Part shown: piece by piece, positions 23,028 to 34,183 of the stretch
How the letters are laid out: each line of letters begins with the position of its first letter
Position numbering within the stretch: the stretch's first letter is position 1
Assembly: GCA_029204225.1 (NCBI GenBank)
Contig: CM055109.1
Coordinates: 47,112,184 to 47,176,183, forward strand
Reading direction: 5' to 3'
Length of the DNA stretch: 64,000 nt
Source: Diphasiastrum complanatum
Taxonomy: Eukaryota > Streptophyta > Lycopodiopsida > Lycopodiales > Lycopodiaceae
Notes under the pieces: generated by a model
What the model saw: only the letters and a program-made list of their open reading frames with translations
Database searches by the model: none
What the model was told of the DNA's origin: nothing
Made by a program: the position numbers and the translations under genes

Positions 23028-23650
23028 TTACATTTGATGAAATAACCATTTGCTTTCTAGTTGATTTAAAATCAATTTCAACCTTTTAATCACATCATCT
23101 ACGTTCTGAAGAAAGACTTCATACTCAACTAGTATGACTTTACTCCAATTTTGAGATGCAATGATCTCACTAAAGCAAATTGATTTATCAAATGACATAA
23201 GAGAAGTAAGTATGAGATGTATACCACATGAGATATGCTCCTCTTTCCGTTGAAGTGTGAGCCACATGGACTCAGTTATATTTCTTGAGTTTCTTTTTGG
23301 AATCACAATTTGAGAAGGTCTCTCCTTCTCGATCCTTGGCATACTTGAACTTTGAGATGACTCTTTAAGATCCTCTTCATGGTGATCTTTTTTTATGGAA
23401 ATCCGAGACCTCCATGTCTCATGATGATCACAACAAGTATGACCATACAATATGCACTTCCTATGATTATCAAGATTACTTATGCTAGAAACATAAGTCC
23501 AAAAATCACCACAACTTGGCATGATTTTTCCAATATTGAAATCAAAAGGTATTTCCATCTCAATAAGGCTAACTACTTGCTTATGGATATAAGTGTCCAC
23601 TTTGGATGCTTCACTTATCTCATAAGAAGTTTACAACTTGCCTTTAAGAT
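23028..23650 (-). pseudogene. Module II: degenerate integrase/linker repeat
   Basis: A minus-strand frame of 190 codons. It contains DFWTYVSSISNL, LTSLMSFDKSICFSEIIAS, NWSKVILVEYEVFLQN and LESKWLFHQM. The second half follows the Copia pre-RT linker and RT entry of the element at 15221-16480: LTSMFDEPSCFVEAMES, EWRDAMQKEYDAFMEN and LECKWIYRLK. The module copies the layout of the unit at 23615-24343. The homology is low but collinear. The RT catalytic core is absent. Confidence 0.5.
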
Positions 23651-24343
23651 TGAATACTTACAATTTTCATCTTTATGAATGAACACATCATTCATGATCT
23701 TATTGAAACCAAAAGAGCTTACATTATCAAGATATTTCCATTTCCTTGACTTCATAACTAGTGTAAGCTTACAAGGAATACATATTTTGCTATTTTTCAA
23801 GGCATCACACTCAACTAGTATTGCCTTAATCCACCTTTGACATACAAAAATCTCTTCAAAGCAAAATGGTTCTTCATAAGTTGACATGAGAGCATAAATG
23901 AAACTATTTTCATTTTGTGATTGCTCCTTATTCTTGAATGATTTCTCTTGGATAATAACAATAAATTTGAACTTGTCTAAAGTTCCAAGCAAAATACTTT
24001 CCAAGGACATAAAATAAGTCCAAGTTACTTTCATGAAAGTGACATCTATCTTTGCATCTTGAACCAAACAATGCACTTCCAAATGAAAAATTTCAAAAGA
24101 TTTGACATGTGTTGTGATGGACTCTTGAAGACAAATCTTGCAAGTCCTTGTGAGACTCCAAGCCTCATTCACCTTTCCACAAAGGAACACCTTTCCTTGG
24201 ACTTGTCCTTCTTGTATTTGCATTTTGAACTTGAAGCTCCATCCTTCAACTCGGCCCCCTTGCTTTGGTTCTCCTTGGATGGATTGGTCTTCTTTTTGTA
24301 GCATCTTGAGAAAATATATCCTCCCTTGCCACAAAGGTTGCAC
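23615..24343 (-). pseudogene. Module I: zinc-knuckle tail joined to degenerate integrase/linker
   Basis: A 242-codon open frame on the minus strand. IDVTFMKVTWTYFMSLES and LDKFKFIV recall the integrase stretch YVSFIDDYSRYTW and VKFKTLV. SFIYALMSTYEEPFCFEE, then RWIKAILVECDALKNSK, recall the pre-RT linker and the block before MENHTW. It ends at SYSILKASCKLLMR-like sequence that begins the next module. Large parts of integrase, all of protease and all of RT are gone. Spacing to the same features in module II is about 690-700 bp. Confidence 0.55.
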
Positions 24344-24366
24344 TTAGGATCCTTTCTTTCCTTCAA
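24169..24366 (-). pseudogene. Copia gag zinc-knuckle relic (minus)
   Basis: KCNLCGKGGYIFSRCYKKK has the CX2CX4HX4C layout with histidine replaced by tyrosine. A basic, lysine-rich segment (SKCKYKKDKSKERC) follows, as in the gag tails at 900-1100. It overlaps the start of module I in another frame. The substituted histidine would impair zinc binding. Confidence 0.65.
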
Positions 24367-26039
24367 TAGGATGCCACCTATTGATACTATGTGAACAAAA
24401 ACCTATGATATGATTCTACAAATGTAATTCGTGACTCTCAAGAGACTAGATTTGAACATCTTCAACAATCTAGAAGGATCTACAAAAGATCTAGCTCACA
24501 AACCTGAGAAAATCTTCACACTAATGACTAGTCACTTGGAAACTTTGCTTTGATCACTACGACAAAAGCACACAATCTTTAAATCAAATCACAAAAGAAA
24601 TTAGATCCAATCTCCTATTGGACTCATCAAATACCAATGACTCTTTCTTTTGAAAATTGAAATGGATATGAAAAGATTTGACACCTAGAATTTCCTTTTC
24701 ACTTGACTAGTTCTCTCAACACTTGAGATTCTTGAACAAAAGATGGGTTTTGTTTCAAACACATGAAAATCAAACTTAATCACTTCTTTTGGACTCACTC
24801 TTGACCCAAATAATCTCACTCTTGAGATTAAGAATGAATTTGATTTGATTTGAAAACAAACTATACCACCAATTTTTCACAAAGCTTAAAAATTTAGACA
24901 ATTAGAGATTCACAAAGATCTCTCCCATGCATGAATACTCAAATATGGACTCCTCCTCATTCTAGACATCCAATGGGATCCCAAATTGACCCTCACACTC
25001 TCACAAAGAAAGTTGAATAGAACTAGTTTGAGTTTCATACATACTATGTCAATTTTTGCTCAACAAATTGAATTCAATCACTCCTATTGGAATACACCAA
25101 TTACTCTACCTTTTAAGACTTGGAATGAAATTCAAAATCAGAAGTTGTGATTTTCTCACTAAGATATTGTACTTCAAAGAGCTAATGCCACTTAGAAAGA
25201 TTTGATCACTTAAGAGAAGACAAAATTTCCACACAAAATGAGCTTCTAGATCTTGCCCTCTACAAAGGAAGGAACTCTTAGAAAATTGGATCTCTCTCTA
25301 CACATTTGCCATAGACACCTTAATGACTCTTTTCAAACCTTACAATCCCTCAAACAAATTGAGTAGGGTTGAACAATGTGACTTGGATCTCAATCTCTTT
25401 TCTAGAACTCTCAATTGAAGCCAATCTATGTCAAATTCTACAAAAGATTTGCATAGATGCTCTATATGCACTAGAAACTCTCAAAGGTTTCACTTGGAGG
25501 ACAGATCCAAAAATGTTTTCTACCAAATTGATGCTTCTAAACTTGACCCTATCACTCTTGAGCAAATCTAGAGTGATGGTACAATGGATTTCAACCTCTC
25601 ACCTTGCATATCACTCCTTAATCTATGATTTTTGGCAAAATCTCTCTCAACTTCAACATGCACTCAAAAAATCAGAGAAAATCATTTAATGCTCCTAATT
25701 CAAACTTCAATTTAATTTTTTGGCTGATCTAATCCAAGAACTAATCAAGGGATTAGATTCTCTATAGAAATGCTTGATTTTGCACTAAAAATCTCTCAAA
25801 TTGGGTGTGTGAGTCAAATTGTACAGATTTTTGAATTTTCTCAGCCAAAATCGGAGTTGTATGGCCTCACATGTGTGACAAGGGTTCCTACACCCCACAA
25901 CAAGTTCTGGACCAAAAATTTTGAGGATAGCTATCAAATCCAACTCGCTACATAAAATTTGACTATTTTTTGAAAAACTGGTAATTTTGGCTTCGATTTG
26001 GATCAACCCTATCAATTTCAATAAAACCTCTTGTACTTG
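24367..26039 (-). other. Untranslated leader of the LTR element
   Basis: About 1.7 kb between the knuckle relic and the primer-binding site. Most of gag should be here, but no UBN2-type block is readable. The sequence is rich in CTCTTGAG/AAATTGA-like drifted strings. The 106-codon plus-strand frame at 25369-25689 shows no domain. Confidence 0.45.
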
Positions 26040-26051
26040 GCTCTGATACCA
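26040..26051 (-). promoter_or_regulatory. Primer-binding site (minus)
   Basis: The minus strand reads TGGTATCAGAGCCAAG immediately inside the LTR. It matches initiator methionine tRNA, as in most plant Copia elements. Confidence 0.88.
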
Positions 26052-26883
26052 TGTGTAAAAAGTAAAAAAAGGACCAAGAGTGGATTCTAGTCTGATTCTC
26101 AAGAGGGATTGGTTGTTAGATTACTTGATCTATCAATCTACTTGAGATTAAGATCAATCTAGATCAATTCTAGATACAAAATCCTAACAAAAACAATCAT
26201 TAATTGAAGGTAGGTGTATTTTTTGGTTTCACACGTGTGAAACACTGTCTGAGTACGGACTCCAACATGAAAATCAAGTACACATTGATATCACCTCAAA
26301 ACAATCAAAACAAATGTAGACAAATAGGGAGAATCACTCAAAATTGCTTCCAAAACCAAGATTGGTGTCTCACGTTGATTATGGCCAAATGTGGCTCTAT
26401 ATATACAATAAGTGGGAGCTCGTGGTACTGATCATCCCTCTGATCCCACATGTGTAAAGGTGCTTTGTCATATGATGATTCATCATGCAAAACTGACACT
26501 TGGACAAAACCTTCTATTTTGAGCACTTTTGGTCCATTTTCCTTCTATATGGAGATCTACTTGAAAATCTTCTAGAAGTCAAAATTTGCCTACTTCAGCT
26601 TATTCCACACGTGTGAGCTGTCCTCTACACATGGGATATGACACCTAACCAAAGGATGCGGCTCATGCAATCAATAGATTGATGTCATGTTTCATATGTC
26701 TAGAAAACTAGTTTTTGGCCATTTTAGCCACTAGAACTTGAATTAAATCATATGTACAACATATATGATTATGGTACATGACATGTACACTAGTTTCACA
26801 CGTGGGAACAGGCTCCACACATGTGTGTTTATCTATATACAAGATTTTTGGCCTCTACCAAGCTTATTTTTGCAATTTTCACA
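26052..26883 (-). repeat. 5' LTR (minus)
   Basis: TGTGTAAAAAG to AATTTTCACA. Near-identical to 21386-22218 over its full length, with a few substitutions and small gaps. The flank GAAAAAA at 26884-26890 equals 21379-21385. Confidence 0.9.
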
Positions 26884-26939
26884 GAAAAAAGGACTCTAAA
26901 GACTCTATACTTCATACAATATACCTCATCCACAAAAAG

Positions 26940-27065
26940 TTTTTTATATGGAGATGTGTGTTTGTGTGTGCGTGTGCACACACACACATGCATTCGATGT
27001 GTTGGGGGAAGCTCTCTCACACACACAACAAACACGCGCGCACATACACACATGCACGTGTGTTC
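26940..27065. repeat. Alternating purine-pyrimidine tract
   Basis: TG/CA runs with an inverted arrangement (GTGTGTGCGTGTGCACACAC) and CGCGCGCACA. Prone to hairpins and Z-DNA. Short frames across it are by-products. Confidence 0.8.
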
Positions 27066-27320
27066 CAAATCCCCCCCTCCCCCCCCTATTTTTCTCTTCT
27101 TATTCTCTTTTGCTCCCGTCACCTCATGCCCCTCCTTTTTCTTTGATTGTGCATTTTTTGGCCCATGGATAAAAGCTTGTAGGTAACGATTTAGGAGTTA
27201 AAGCTAGTGAGTTTGGGTTCTTGGTTAAACATTCTTGAAAATGGCGAGCCAAGATAGGGATTTAAAGGATTAAAAAAAAAAAGTAGTTTAAGGTAGTCAA
27301 GAAAATTCTTTTGTTTATTA

Positions 27321-27373
27321 TTTATGGGTAAAACTTTGGTAATTCAAAATAAATAAGAAAGTCATGTAATAAA
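27321..27373. repeat. 53-bp dispersed repeat, copy 2
   Basis: Counterpart of 20601-20654. Confidence 0.8.
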
Positions 27374-27682
27374 GATTATTGGCTAAAGTTTAAAGCACAT
27401 TGAAGTGTGTGAAGAAACTAAAACCTTAACTTCAAACTTCAAATATTTGAATTTAGAGAAAGATATTTGAATTTAGTGAGTGGGAGGGATGGGGTGGGGA
27501 ATCTTTTTGGGGCCCACCCCTCAATGCACACAATGTGCAAATGTATGAGAATATGCACTTTCCCCATACATGCATCCCCCTCCCCATCATTTTTAGTTAA
27601 AGAAAGTGTGTATGCATGGGTGAGGAGAGGATGATGCATGGGTGCACCCATACACATGCGCACAAATAGTTTAATATATATA

Positions 27683-27711
27683 CTAGTAAAGAATGCCCGT
27701 CGTTGATGGGC
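27683..27711 (-). mobile_element. Helitron-like 3' terminus (second)
   Basis: On the minus strand: hairpin GCCCATC-AAC-GACGGGC (one mismatch), eight bases (ATTCTTTA), then CTAG and T. Hairpin sequence, spacing and CTRR end match the copy at 20276-20304. Similarity continues for some distance inside (GATGGGCAATGGC, then GATGATTTGGA-type strings). The body extends right into TG-rich and tandem-repeat sequence. Confidence 0.62.
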
Positions 27712-28075
27712 AATGGCGGACGTGCGTCGATGGTGGACGTGCGTGCATGCCCTAATGGCTTTGTGTGTGTGTGTGCTCTGGTGTGTTGTGTGTGTGCCAT
27801 GTGTGTGTTTATGGAGGGTGTGTGTTTGCGTGTGTTTACGGAGTGTGTGCGTGGGTTTAGGGAGTGTGTGTGGGTTGTGCATTAGGATTAGGTTGTAGCT
27901 TTAGGCTTTAGGCTTAGACTGTGTGTGTGTGTGTGTTGTGTGTGTGGGTTTGCGTGTGTTTGTGGGTGTGCGCACTGTGTTGTATGTATGTATATTTGTG
28001 TGCATGTGCGTGTGTGTATGCGACCGGTGATCTGGGTGACCGCCGATGATTTGGATGGTGGCTGATGGTTTAGGA
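27712..28075. repeat. TG-rich low-complexity region
   Basis: Long irregular TGTG runs with CGTG and TTAGGCTTTAGG strings. Probably the body of the Helitron-like element whose end is at 27683. Frames reading CVCV or HTHT are by-products. Confidence 0.7.
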
Positions 28076-28079
28076 GGAA

Positions 28080-29620
28080 GTTCTGAACACCTCTCGTCCG
28101 AAGTTTTGACCATTTCTCACTGAATCCGACCAATTTTTTGGCTCAACGGGCCTAGACTCTCAAGATTGCATTTAGGGTCTCTAGTTCGGACGCACGTTTC
28201 ACTGCGAGTACTAAACTTTTTGGAGCTCGGTTTAGTCATGTGGGTTTCGACGTGCAGCACAAGACGGAACAAATGGTTTGAAAAACGGACTCCATTCGGT
28301 GACACTGGACCAATTCTCGAGAATGTTGGAAAGTAGTCCATTTAGTGGCATTCCCTCCGACAAAAAGGACGTTTTTGGACAAACGACATTAAAATTGAGC
28401 TGTAAATGGTCTAGTGGGTTCGTGTCGAGCCCACGAACCTATGGACACCTCGCGTCCAAAGTTCGTTTTTTACTGAATCTGACCAATTCATGGCTCGACG
28501 GGCCTGTTTCTGGTTTGGACGCACGTTGCGCTGTGAGTATTGAACCGTTTGGAGCCCGGTTTAGTCTTGTGGGTTCGTCTCGGCGTGCAGTACAAGATGG
28601 ATTAGACAGACTGAAAAATGGACTCCATTCGACAACACTGGACCAGTTCTTGGGGATGTTGGAAAGTAGTCCATTTAGTGGCATTCCCCCCAACAGAAAG
28701 GGTGTTTTTGGACAAACGACATCGGAATTGAGCTGCAAATGGTCTTGTGGGTTCGTATCGAGCCTATGAACATGTGGACACCTTTTGTATAAAGTTCTAA
28801 CTGTCTTTTATTGAATCCGACCAATTACTGGCTCGACGGGCCTACATTCTCAGGACTATGTTTAGGGTTTCTGGTTCGGATGCACATTTTGTTGTGAGTA
28901 CTGAACCGTTCGGAGCTTGATTTAAACCCATGAATTCATCTTGGTGTGTAGGACAAGACGGAACATACCGTCTAAAAAACGGACTCCGTTCGACGACACT
29001 GGACCGGTTCTCAGGGATGCTGAAAAGTAGTCCATTTAGTGGCATTCCCCTTGGCAGAAAGGGCGTTTCCGGACAAACGGCGTCAAAATTGAGCTGCAAA
29101 TGGTTCTATGGGTTTGTGTCGAGCCCACAAACCTATGGACACCTCCCGTCCGAGGTTCTGACTGTTTTTGACTAAATCCGACCAATTTCTGGCTCGACAG
29201 GCCTAGAATCCTAGAACTATGTTCAGGATTTCTGGTTCAAGGATGCACGTTTCGCTGTGATCACTGAACCGTTTGGAGCCCAGTTTAGTGTTGTAGGTTC
29301 GTATCGATGTGCAACATAGGATGGAACAGAGGGTCTAAAAAACAAACTTCATTCAGCAACACTAAACCGGTTCTCGGGGATGCTGAAAAGTAGTTCATTT
29401 AGTGGGATTCCCCCTGGTAGAGAGGGCGTTTATGGACAAACGACGTCGGAATTGAGCTGTAACTGGTCCTGTGGATTTGTGTTGAGCCCACAAAGCTGTG
29501 GACACCTCTTGTCCGAGGTTCTGATTGTTTTCTACTGAATCCGACCAATTCTTGGCTCGACGGGCCTATTATAATCCTAGAACTATGTTTAGGGTTTCTG
29601 GTTCAAACACCAAATTTTGG
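28080..29620. repeat. Tandem array of about 350-bp units
   Basis: The anchor GGCTCGACGGGCC recurs at about 28140, 28492, 28830, 29191 and 29554, spacing 338-363 bp. Other shared strings are TGAATCCGACCAATT, AGTAGTCCATTTAGTGGCAT, GGACAAACGAC and GAGCTGCAAATGGTC. Four full units and flanking partial units differ by scattered substitutions. The array is more GC-rich than its surroundings. Short frames repeat with the units (such as SSPFSGIP) but are not continuous and show no known domain. Its position just inside a Helitron-like 3' end suggests it belongs to that element. Confidence 0.85.
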
Positions 29621-30518
29621 TGCTGGAGTAGTAGAATAAGTTTTGGTCTTTTGTTTCATTGTGATGGCAACTTATTAATCCTCCAACCCAATGCAACCCA
29701 ATGTTGTCGTCCATCCTTCATCTTGCTCTTGCTGCTCTTGATGATGTTGCTGGCGGAGAGAAAGAGGCAAGGCCAGCTTGAAGAGAGAGAATCATGGAGA
29801 CTTAGTTGATTTATTCGCTTATCAAGTATCTCGCATTAGTTTTGCAGGAAATGTAGGCAGGCATGGATGAAACAGACAAACAACAATTAATGCAAGAAAG
29901 TTAAAGAGGAATAAGTAATGGAAAATCGGTAGAACATATAGTGAAGTTTCATTATCTGAGTTTTGCCGGGATCATCAATGTAATTGGGAAGAAATGTGAT
30001 CTGTGGGGTCAAAGATCACTGACGCTGCAGTTTCTGCAACAATGGACAATGCTTTGATGTCAAAGTTGAAATCTGAGATATAGAAGTGGCATTGAAGCCA
30101 ATTCTCAAGCGGTCACATGACGCACACACACTTGGTAGCATCTGGATCAAGCCATGGCGCCCGCTGTTTTTATACTTTCTACACGCAATTTTTTGGTTCT
30201 CCATTTAGTATGACAGAGAAAATTTGTGATTCCATCCATTTCAGCCCATTTCTTGGAAAGGATAGCTATTTGGTGCAGATGAATGTGATTTTCTACGATG
30301 ATAAAGATAGGAATATAATTTCATTTCTCTGAGAATCTTGAAATATCTCCCACCCGGGAATGCAATTATCCTTAACTTGCAAACTGGAAAGAGAGAGCTA
30401 ACCAGATGTGCGTCAGTGGCCATGTTCCGACTCATCTCTGTGTGTGTTTACAGGTCGAACTTAAACTTAAGTCATCTTAGTGTTGTAAGCTGTAAAATAA
30501 ATTGTATGTATAATGTTC
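29621..30518. other. Non-coding gap
   Basis: No recognised gene. A frame at 29525-29809 starts in the tandem array and ends in a leucine-rich run without a domain. The region may be captured or intergenic sequence. Confidence 0.35.
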
Positions 30519-31524
30519 TCAACTTTTTACATAGATTATATCGAGATGAGCAGGTTTGCCACTATATGAGAAAGATATAATATAAAACAACATGCCCTCC
30601 CCAATCATTTTTCCAAGGTTTGCCACTATAGAATTCCATGATCTAGAGTACCCGAGATGTATCTCAAGATCCTTTGCATTTTTCCAATGTATCACTAATG
30701 GATCTTGCATATATTGACTTAGCCTACACACACTAAAGCATAGATCAGACCTAGTTATGGTGATCCACATTAAGGAGCCTATAAGTTGCCTATAAAGAGT
30801 GATGTCCATAAAGGATGCTTCGTCACTTTTATTGAGCACTTTTACATTTTGCTCCATTGGTGTTTCTACATGCTTGCAATCTTTTGAATCTATTGAGCAA
30901 ACTTTGAGCATACTTAGATTGACTAACGAAGATGAAATCTGAACCTCTAAGTACTTCTATGCCCAATATAAAGTGAAGTTGACCAAGATCTACCATCTTA
31001 AACTCTAGAGATAGATTTTTCTTGGTTTTCTCAATACCATCAATGCTATCACCACTAAGAATGATGTCGTCTACATAAATCAATAAAAGTACAATGCCAT
31101 TTACATCATACATTATGTACAAAATTGGATCATATTCACTTTGAGCGAATCCAATAGAAACTAAGAAATCATGATGTCTTTAATTCCAAGACCTTGATGC
31201 TTGCTTCAAACCATATAAGCTCCTTTGAAGATGACATACTTTACCCTCCATCCCAAGCTTGATGAAGCCTTGGGGCTGCTCCATGAAGATTTCTTCTTCC
31301 AAATAACCATTTAAGAATGCATTAGAAACATTCATTTGAAAGAGCATCCAACCAAAATGTGAAGTAGGTGCAAGAAGTAACCTTATTGTGACCATCTTGG
31401 CCATGGGTGCCAAGGTTTCTCCATAATCTATGCCCTTTGCTTGAGCATATCCTTTGGCAACTAGCCTTGCCTTGTGCTTGCTTACACTTCCATCCATATT
31501 GAGTTTTACCTTAAAAACACCCAT
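30519..31524 (-). pseudogene. Copia reverse transcriptase (minus)
   Basis: Read from 31524: GVFKVKLNMDGSVSKHKARL, KGIDYGETLAPMAKMVTIR, NVSNAFLNGYLEEEIFMEQP and RSLYGLKQASRSW, then after a stop YDPILYIMYDVNG and catalytic LLIYVDDIILSGDS, and FILGIEVLRGSDF. A frame change near 30860 leads to VETPMEQNVKVLNKSDEASF and RLIGSL-like sequence with HWKNAKD. It ends near 30600 where RNase H should start. Residues of the RT active site are intact but frames are broken at least twice. Upstream it is fused to gag (31535-32120). Confidence 0.88.
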
Positions 31525-31534
31525 TTACATCCAA

Positions 31535-32362
31535 TCACATTCTTAAGAGTCTATCAACAAGGATCCATGTGCCATTCTCCATCAAAGCATTGTATTCATC
31601 TAACATAGCTTGTAACCATTTGCTCTTGCACTTGGTGAAAAGAGCCTTGTCATCTCCATCATTGAGGGAGAGCTTCTCCATCCTTGACTTTATGTGAGTT
31701 CTCCTACTCTCTTCGGCCATGAGGACTCCTTGGATATCTTTAAGTGAGGGCAACTTTCCCATAATTTCATAGACTTCCACCAAGTTAGCAAAAGCCACAC
31801 TTAACCATTCAAGATTAGTTGAACAAGTTCACTTTCCTTAATGGAATCTCGTATGTAAGCAAGCTCCTTGTTTAAGTCCCTTAACTTTCAACACATATGA
31901 ATGTCCACTCTCTCCTTTATCTTGAAAACATTGAAGGATTTGATTCTTCAAGGATAGCAACCTTGAAGTATTCTTGGATTCATATATCTTTTGAAGAGTT
32001 TCCCATGCTTCTTGAGCTTGACTAGAATTGCATTCACTTGATGAGCACTTGTCAAAATCTTTGGCCTGACCCCAAAATTGAATTTCTAAGATCTCAATAA
32101 CTCTAAGAACAACCTATTACAATACCAAAGATAAGGATCTACCTTCTTGATTGAAAACTATTCCTTATGATAGACTCCACAAATCGAGTAGCATCAATAT
32201 GAGGAAGTGTAAAATACTTGTTATTTTGATCCAATTGATAAGAGATGACCACAACTCGGATTTTGAAGCTTCAAGTGTACATAATCCCTTGGAATCCATG
32301 GCTTGGCATGATGTATAGTTTTTGAAGTGTGCTACATGTATATAGACACATTTATGGAACAT
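31535..32362 (-). pseudogene. Copia gag fused to the pre-RT linker (minus)
   Basis: The frame at 31535-31798 begins as the gag C-terminal part (LPSLKDIQGVLMAEESRRTH, SLNDGDDKALFTKCKS) and passes without a stop into KWLQAMLDEYNALMENGTWI, the block just before RT. Zinc knuckle, protease and integrase are absent, so one deletion joined gag to RT in frame. Toward 32120 earlier gag sequence is readable in shifting frames (AWETLQKIYES, LLSLKNQILQCFQ). The frame at 32165-32362 may be the gag N-terminus but is too decayed to assign. Confidence 0.75.
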
Positions 32363-32477
32363 CTTGTAAGGGATCCTTTAAGAGGTGGTGAAAGATCCTT
32401 CATCGACATCATTCTCTATTGGAGTTTCAAAAGTTCCTTGTTTGTAGCTGGATTTTTTAGACACTTCTAAAAGCTTT

Positions 32478-32640
32478 CATTCATCTATCAAGAGAGAATT
32501 CCATGCTGTTGCATTAGCTAATGTAGATATTGTCCTTGGGAAACAATGGCATTTTGATAAGAATAAGTCATTGAGAATTAATTTTGTTGAAAATTTTTTA
32601 TCTTTTATGCATCAAAATTCTTTGAAAAACCATTAGATCC
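32478..32640 (+). pseudogene. Possible Gypsy protease-to-RT linker scrap
   Basis: Plus-strand translation gives ANVDIVLGKQWHFDKNKSLR and NFLSFMHQNSLK, resembling the Gypsy stretch G-x-D-x-V-L-G-M-x-W-L and the following beta-rich part. It is short and unsupported by flanking domains. Confidence 0.3.
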
Positions 32641-32718
32641 CTCTTCACTCAAATTGATCAAGGATTGAAAATACTAATCATAGATTATGTCTAGATAGCA
32701 ATCAATGTTTGAATTGCA

Positions 32719-33231
32719 TCAAAATCTATCTAGATTACAAATCAATGTATACACCTTTGGAATGTTTCCCTCATAAAAAATGACATCTCTACCAACAATC
32801 ACTTTGTTAGTAGAAGGAATGTAAACCTTGTAGGCTTTACTCACCTCACTATATCCAACAAAAATACCTCTTCTTGAAGATGGATCCTCCTTGGTCCTAT
32901 CATCAAGAGTAATGTTGACATAGCATGTGCATCCAAAGTTTCTTAGAAAGTTGACACTCAGCCTCCTCTTGAATAGCATCTCAAAAGGTGTCCTTCCATC
33001 CAAAATAGCACTCGGCCACCTATTGCACAAGAAATTGGCACACAACAAAGCTTGATCCCAAAATGGTTTGTCAAGATTAGCACTTAACCTCATAGCTTTA
33101 GCACTTTCACATAAAGTCCTATTCGTCCTTTTAGCCACTCCATTTTGTTGTGGGGTCCTTGATGTTGTATACTCCCTCTTGATCCCATGCTCATAACAAA
33201 AGGCCTTGAACTTGTTAGATATGTTCTTCAT
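32719..33231 (-). pseudogene. Copia integrase C-terminal half (minus)
   Basis: From 33231: NKFKAFCYEHGIKREYTTSR, TPQQNGVAKRTNRTLCESAK, FWDQALLCANFLCNRWPSA, TPFEMLFKRR, FGCTCYVN and GIFVGYSEVSKAYKVYIP. This is the Ty1/copia integrase from just after the second catalytic D to its end. The catalytic glutamate block NGVAER reads NGVAKR (near 33132), a G-to-A type change that removes catalysis. It follows gag directly (33215-33511) with a small overlap, so the knuckle, protease and first half of integrase are deleted. Confidence 0.88.
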
Positions 33232-33511
33232 TCTTTTGCAAACAAGAAAAGATTTGCCTTCTTAGAGTCAACACTCTAGAAGTAGACTTGGATTCATAAA
33301 GCTTCTTCAATGAATTCCAAGCTTCCAAAGATGATGTGCACTTACCAACTTCCTTGAGAAGTTCATTGGTAACATTCATCTTTATCATGTGTAGAGCCTT
33401 CTTGGCCCTCTTGTCATACCTCAATTGATCTTGTTGTGTTGCTGGTCTCTCCTCCAAACCTACAACAATATCCAAAACATCATTCATCTCAAGAAGTGAC
33501 TCCATCCTCAC
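33215..33511 (-). pseudogene. Copia gag N-terminal fragment (minus)
   Basis: Reads MRMESLLEMNDVLDIVVGLE, then KKALHMIKMNVTNELLKEVG, LEAWNSLKKLYESKSTSRVL and TLRRQIFSCLQKNEEH. The UBN2 gag pattern is close to that at 353-880. Ends where integrase sequence starts. A second gag copy lies at 31535-32120, so two elements or a partial duplication are present. Confidence 0.85.
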
Positions 33512-34170
33512 TTTTCATAATGAATAGTTACTTGAGGTAAGCCTATCATTGGCTTCCAACATGACTCCAATTGAGGTTGCCATGTAGCAATGACCTGATC
33601 TTCTCTTTCAACCTGTTTCAATGCACAAAGCACTCTTTTGAACAACAACGAATGCTTTCAAAAGAAATCACCAAGATTTGAAACTATCTCACAAATTCTC
33701 TTCTAGCACTTATCCAAGCAAATCAACACATAGAATCATGGAATCTTGATCAACCTATGATCTATCCTCAATCTTATGACTTTTGTCACTTCCTAAGATT
33801 GAAACACACTCAAATGAAGTCCAGCAACCTCACTATCTAGAGATCCAATCAAAATTAGGGTTTTGACAAAATCACAAAAAATTGACTATTCCAAATCTAC
33901 ATGCAAATGCTGAAAATTTGATATACAATCTATAAGCCACCACTTAGGCTGAACCAATGATCCAAAAATCGGCCAAATCCAGCATGTGAATTCAAAAAAC
34001 GGAATTGAACAAGTATATTGACCTATTTAGTGTTTTGATCTACAAAAGATCCAATCTACAAAAGCAAAAAATCCGATTTTGGTGTAGAATCCTTTCTAGC
34101 ATGCTCTAGACTTGATATCTTCACCAAATCATTGATAGATATGATTTCCTCCTTCATAACCTGGAACACC
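33512..34170 (-). other. Copia leader (minus), non-coding
   Basis: Between gag and the primer-binding site. No coding frame; A/C-rich on the plus strand. Confidence 0.5.
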
Positions 34171-34171
34171 A

Positions 34172-34183
34172 GCTCTGATACCA
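34172..34183 (-). promoter_or_regulatory. Primer-binding site (minus)
   Basis: The minus strand reads TGGTATCAGAGCTGG directly inside the LTR end. Initiator methionine tRNA type. Confidence 0.85.

Noticed and set aside
26778-28133. Frames rich in H, T, C and V around 26778-27186 and 27439-28133
   Set aside because: By-products of TG/CA low-complexity DNA; several overlap on both strands and none has a domain.
28278-29175. Frames of 81-163 codons in the tandem array, repeating SSPFSGIP-type text
   Set aside because: They repeat because the DNA repeats; equal-length frames appear on the other strand, and none crosses all units.
29590-29605. Telomere-like TTTAGGGTTT strings
   Set aside because: Single short matches inside the tandem array, also present as TTTAGGCTTTAGG near 27900; no true telomeric run.
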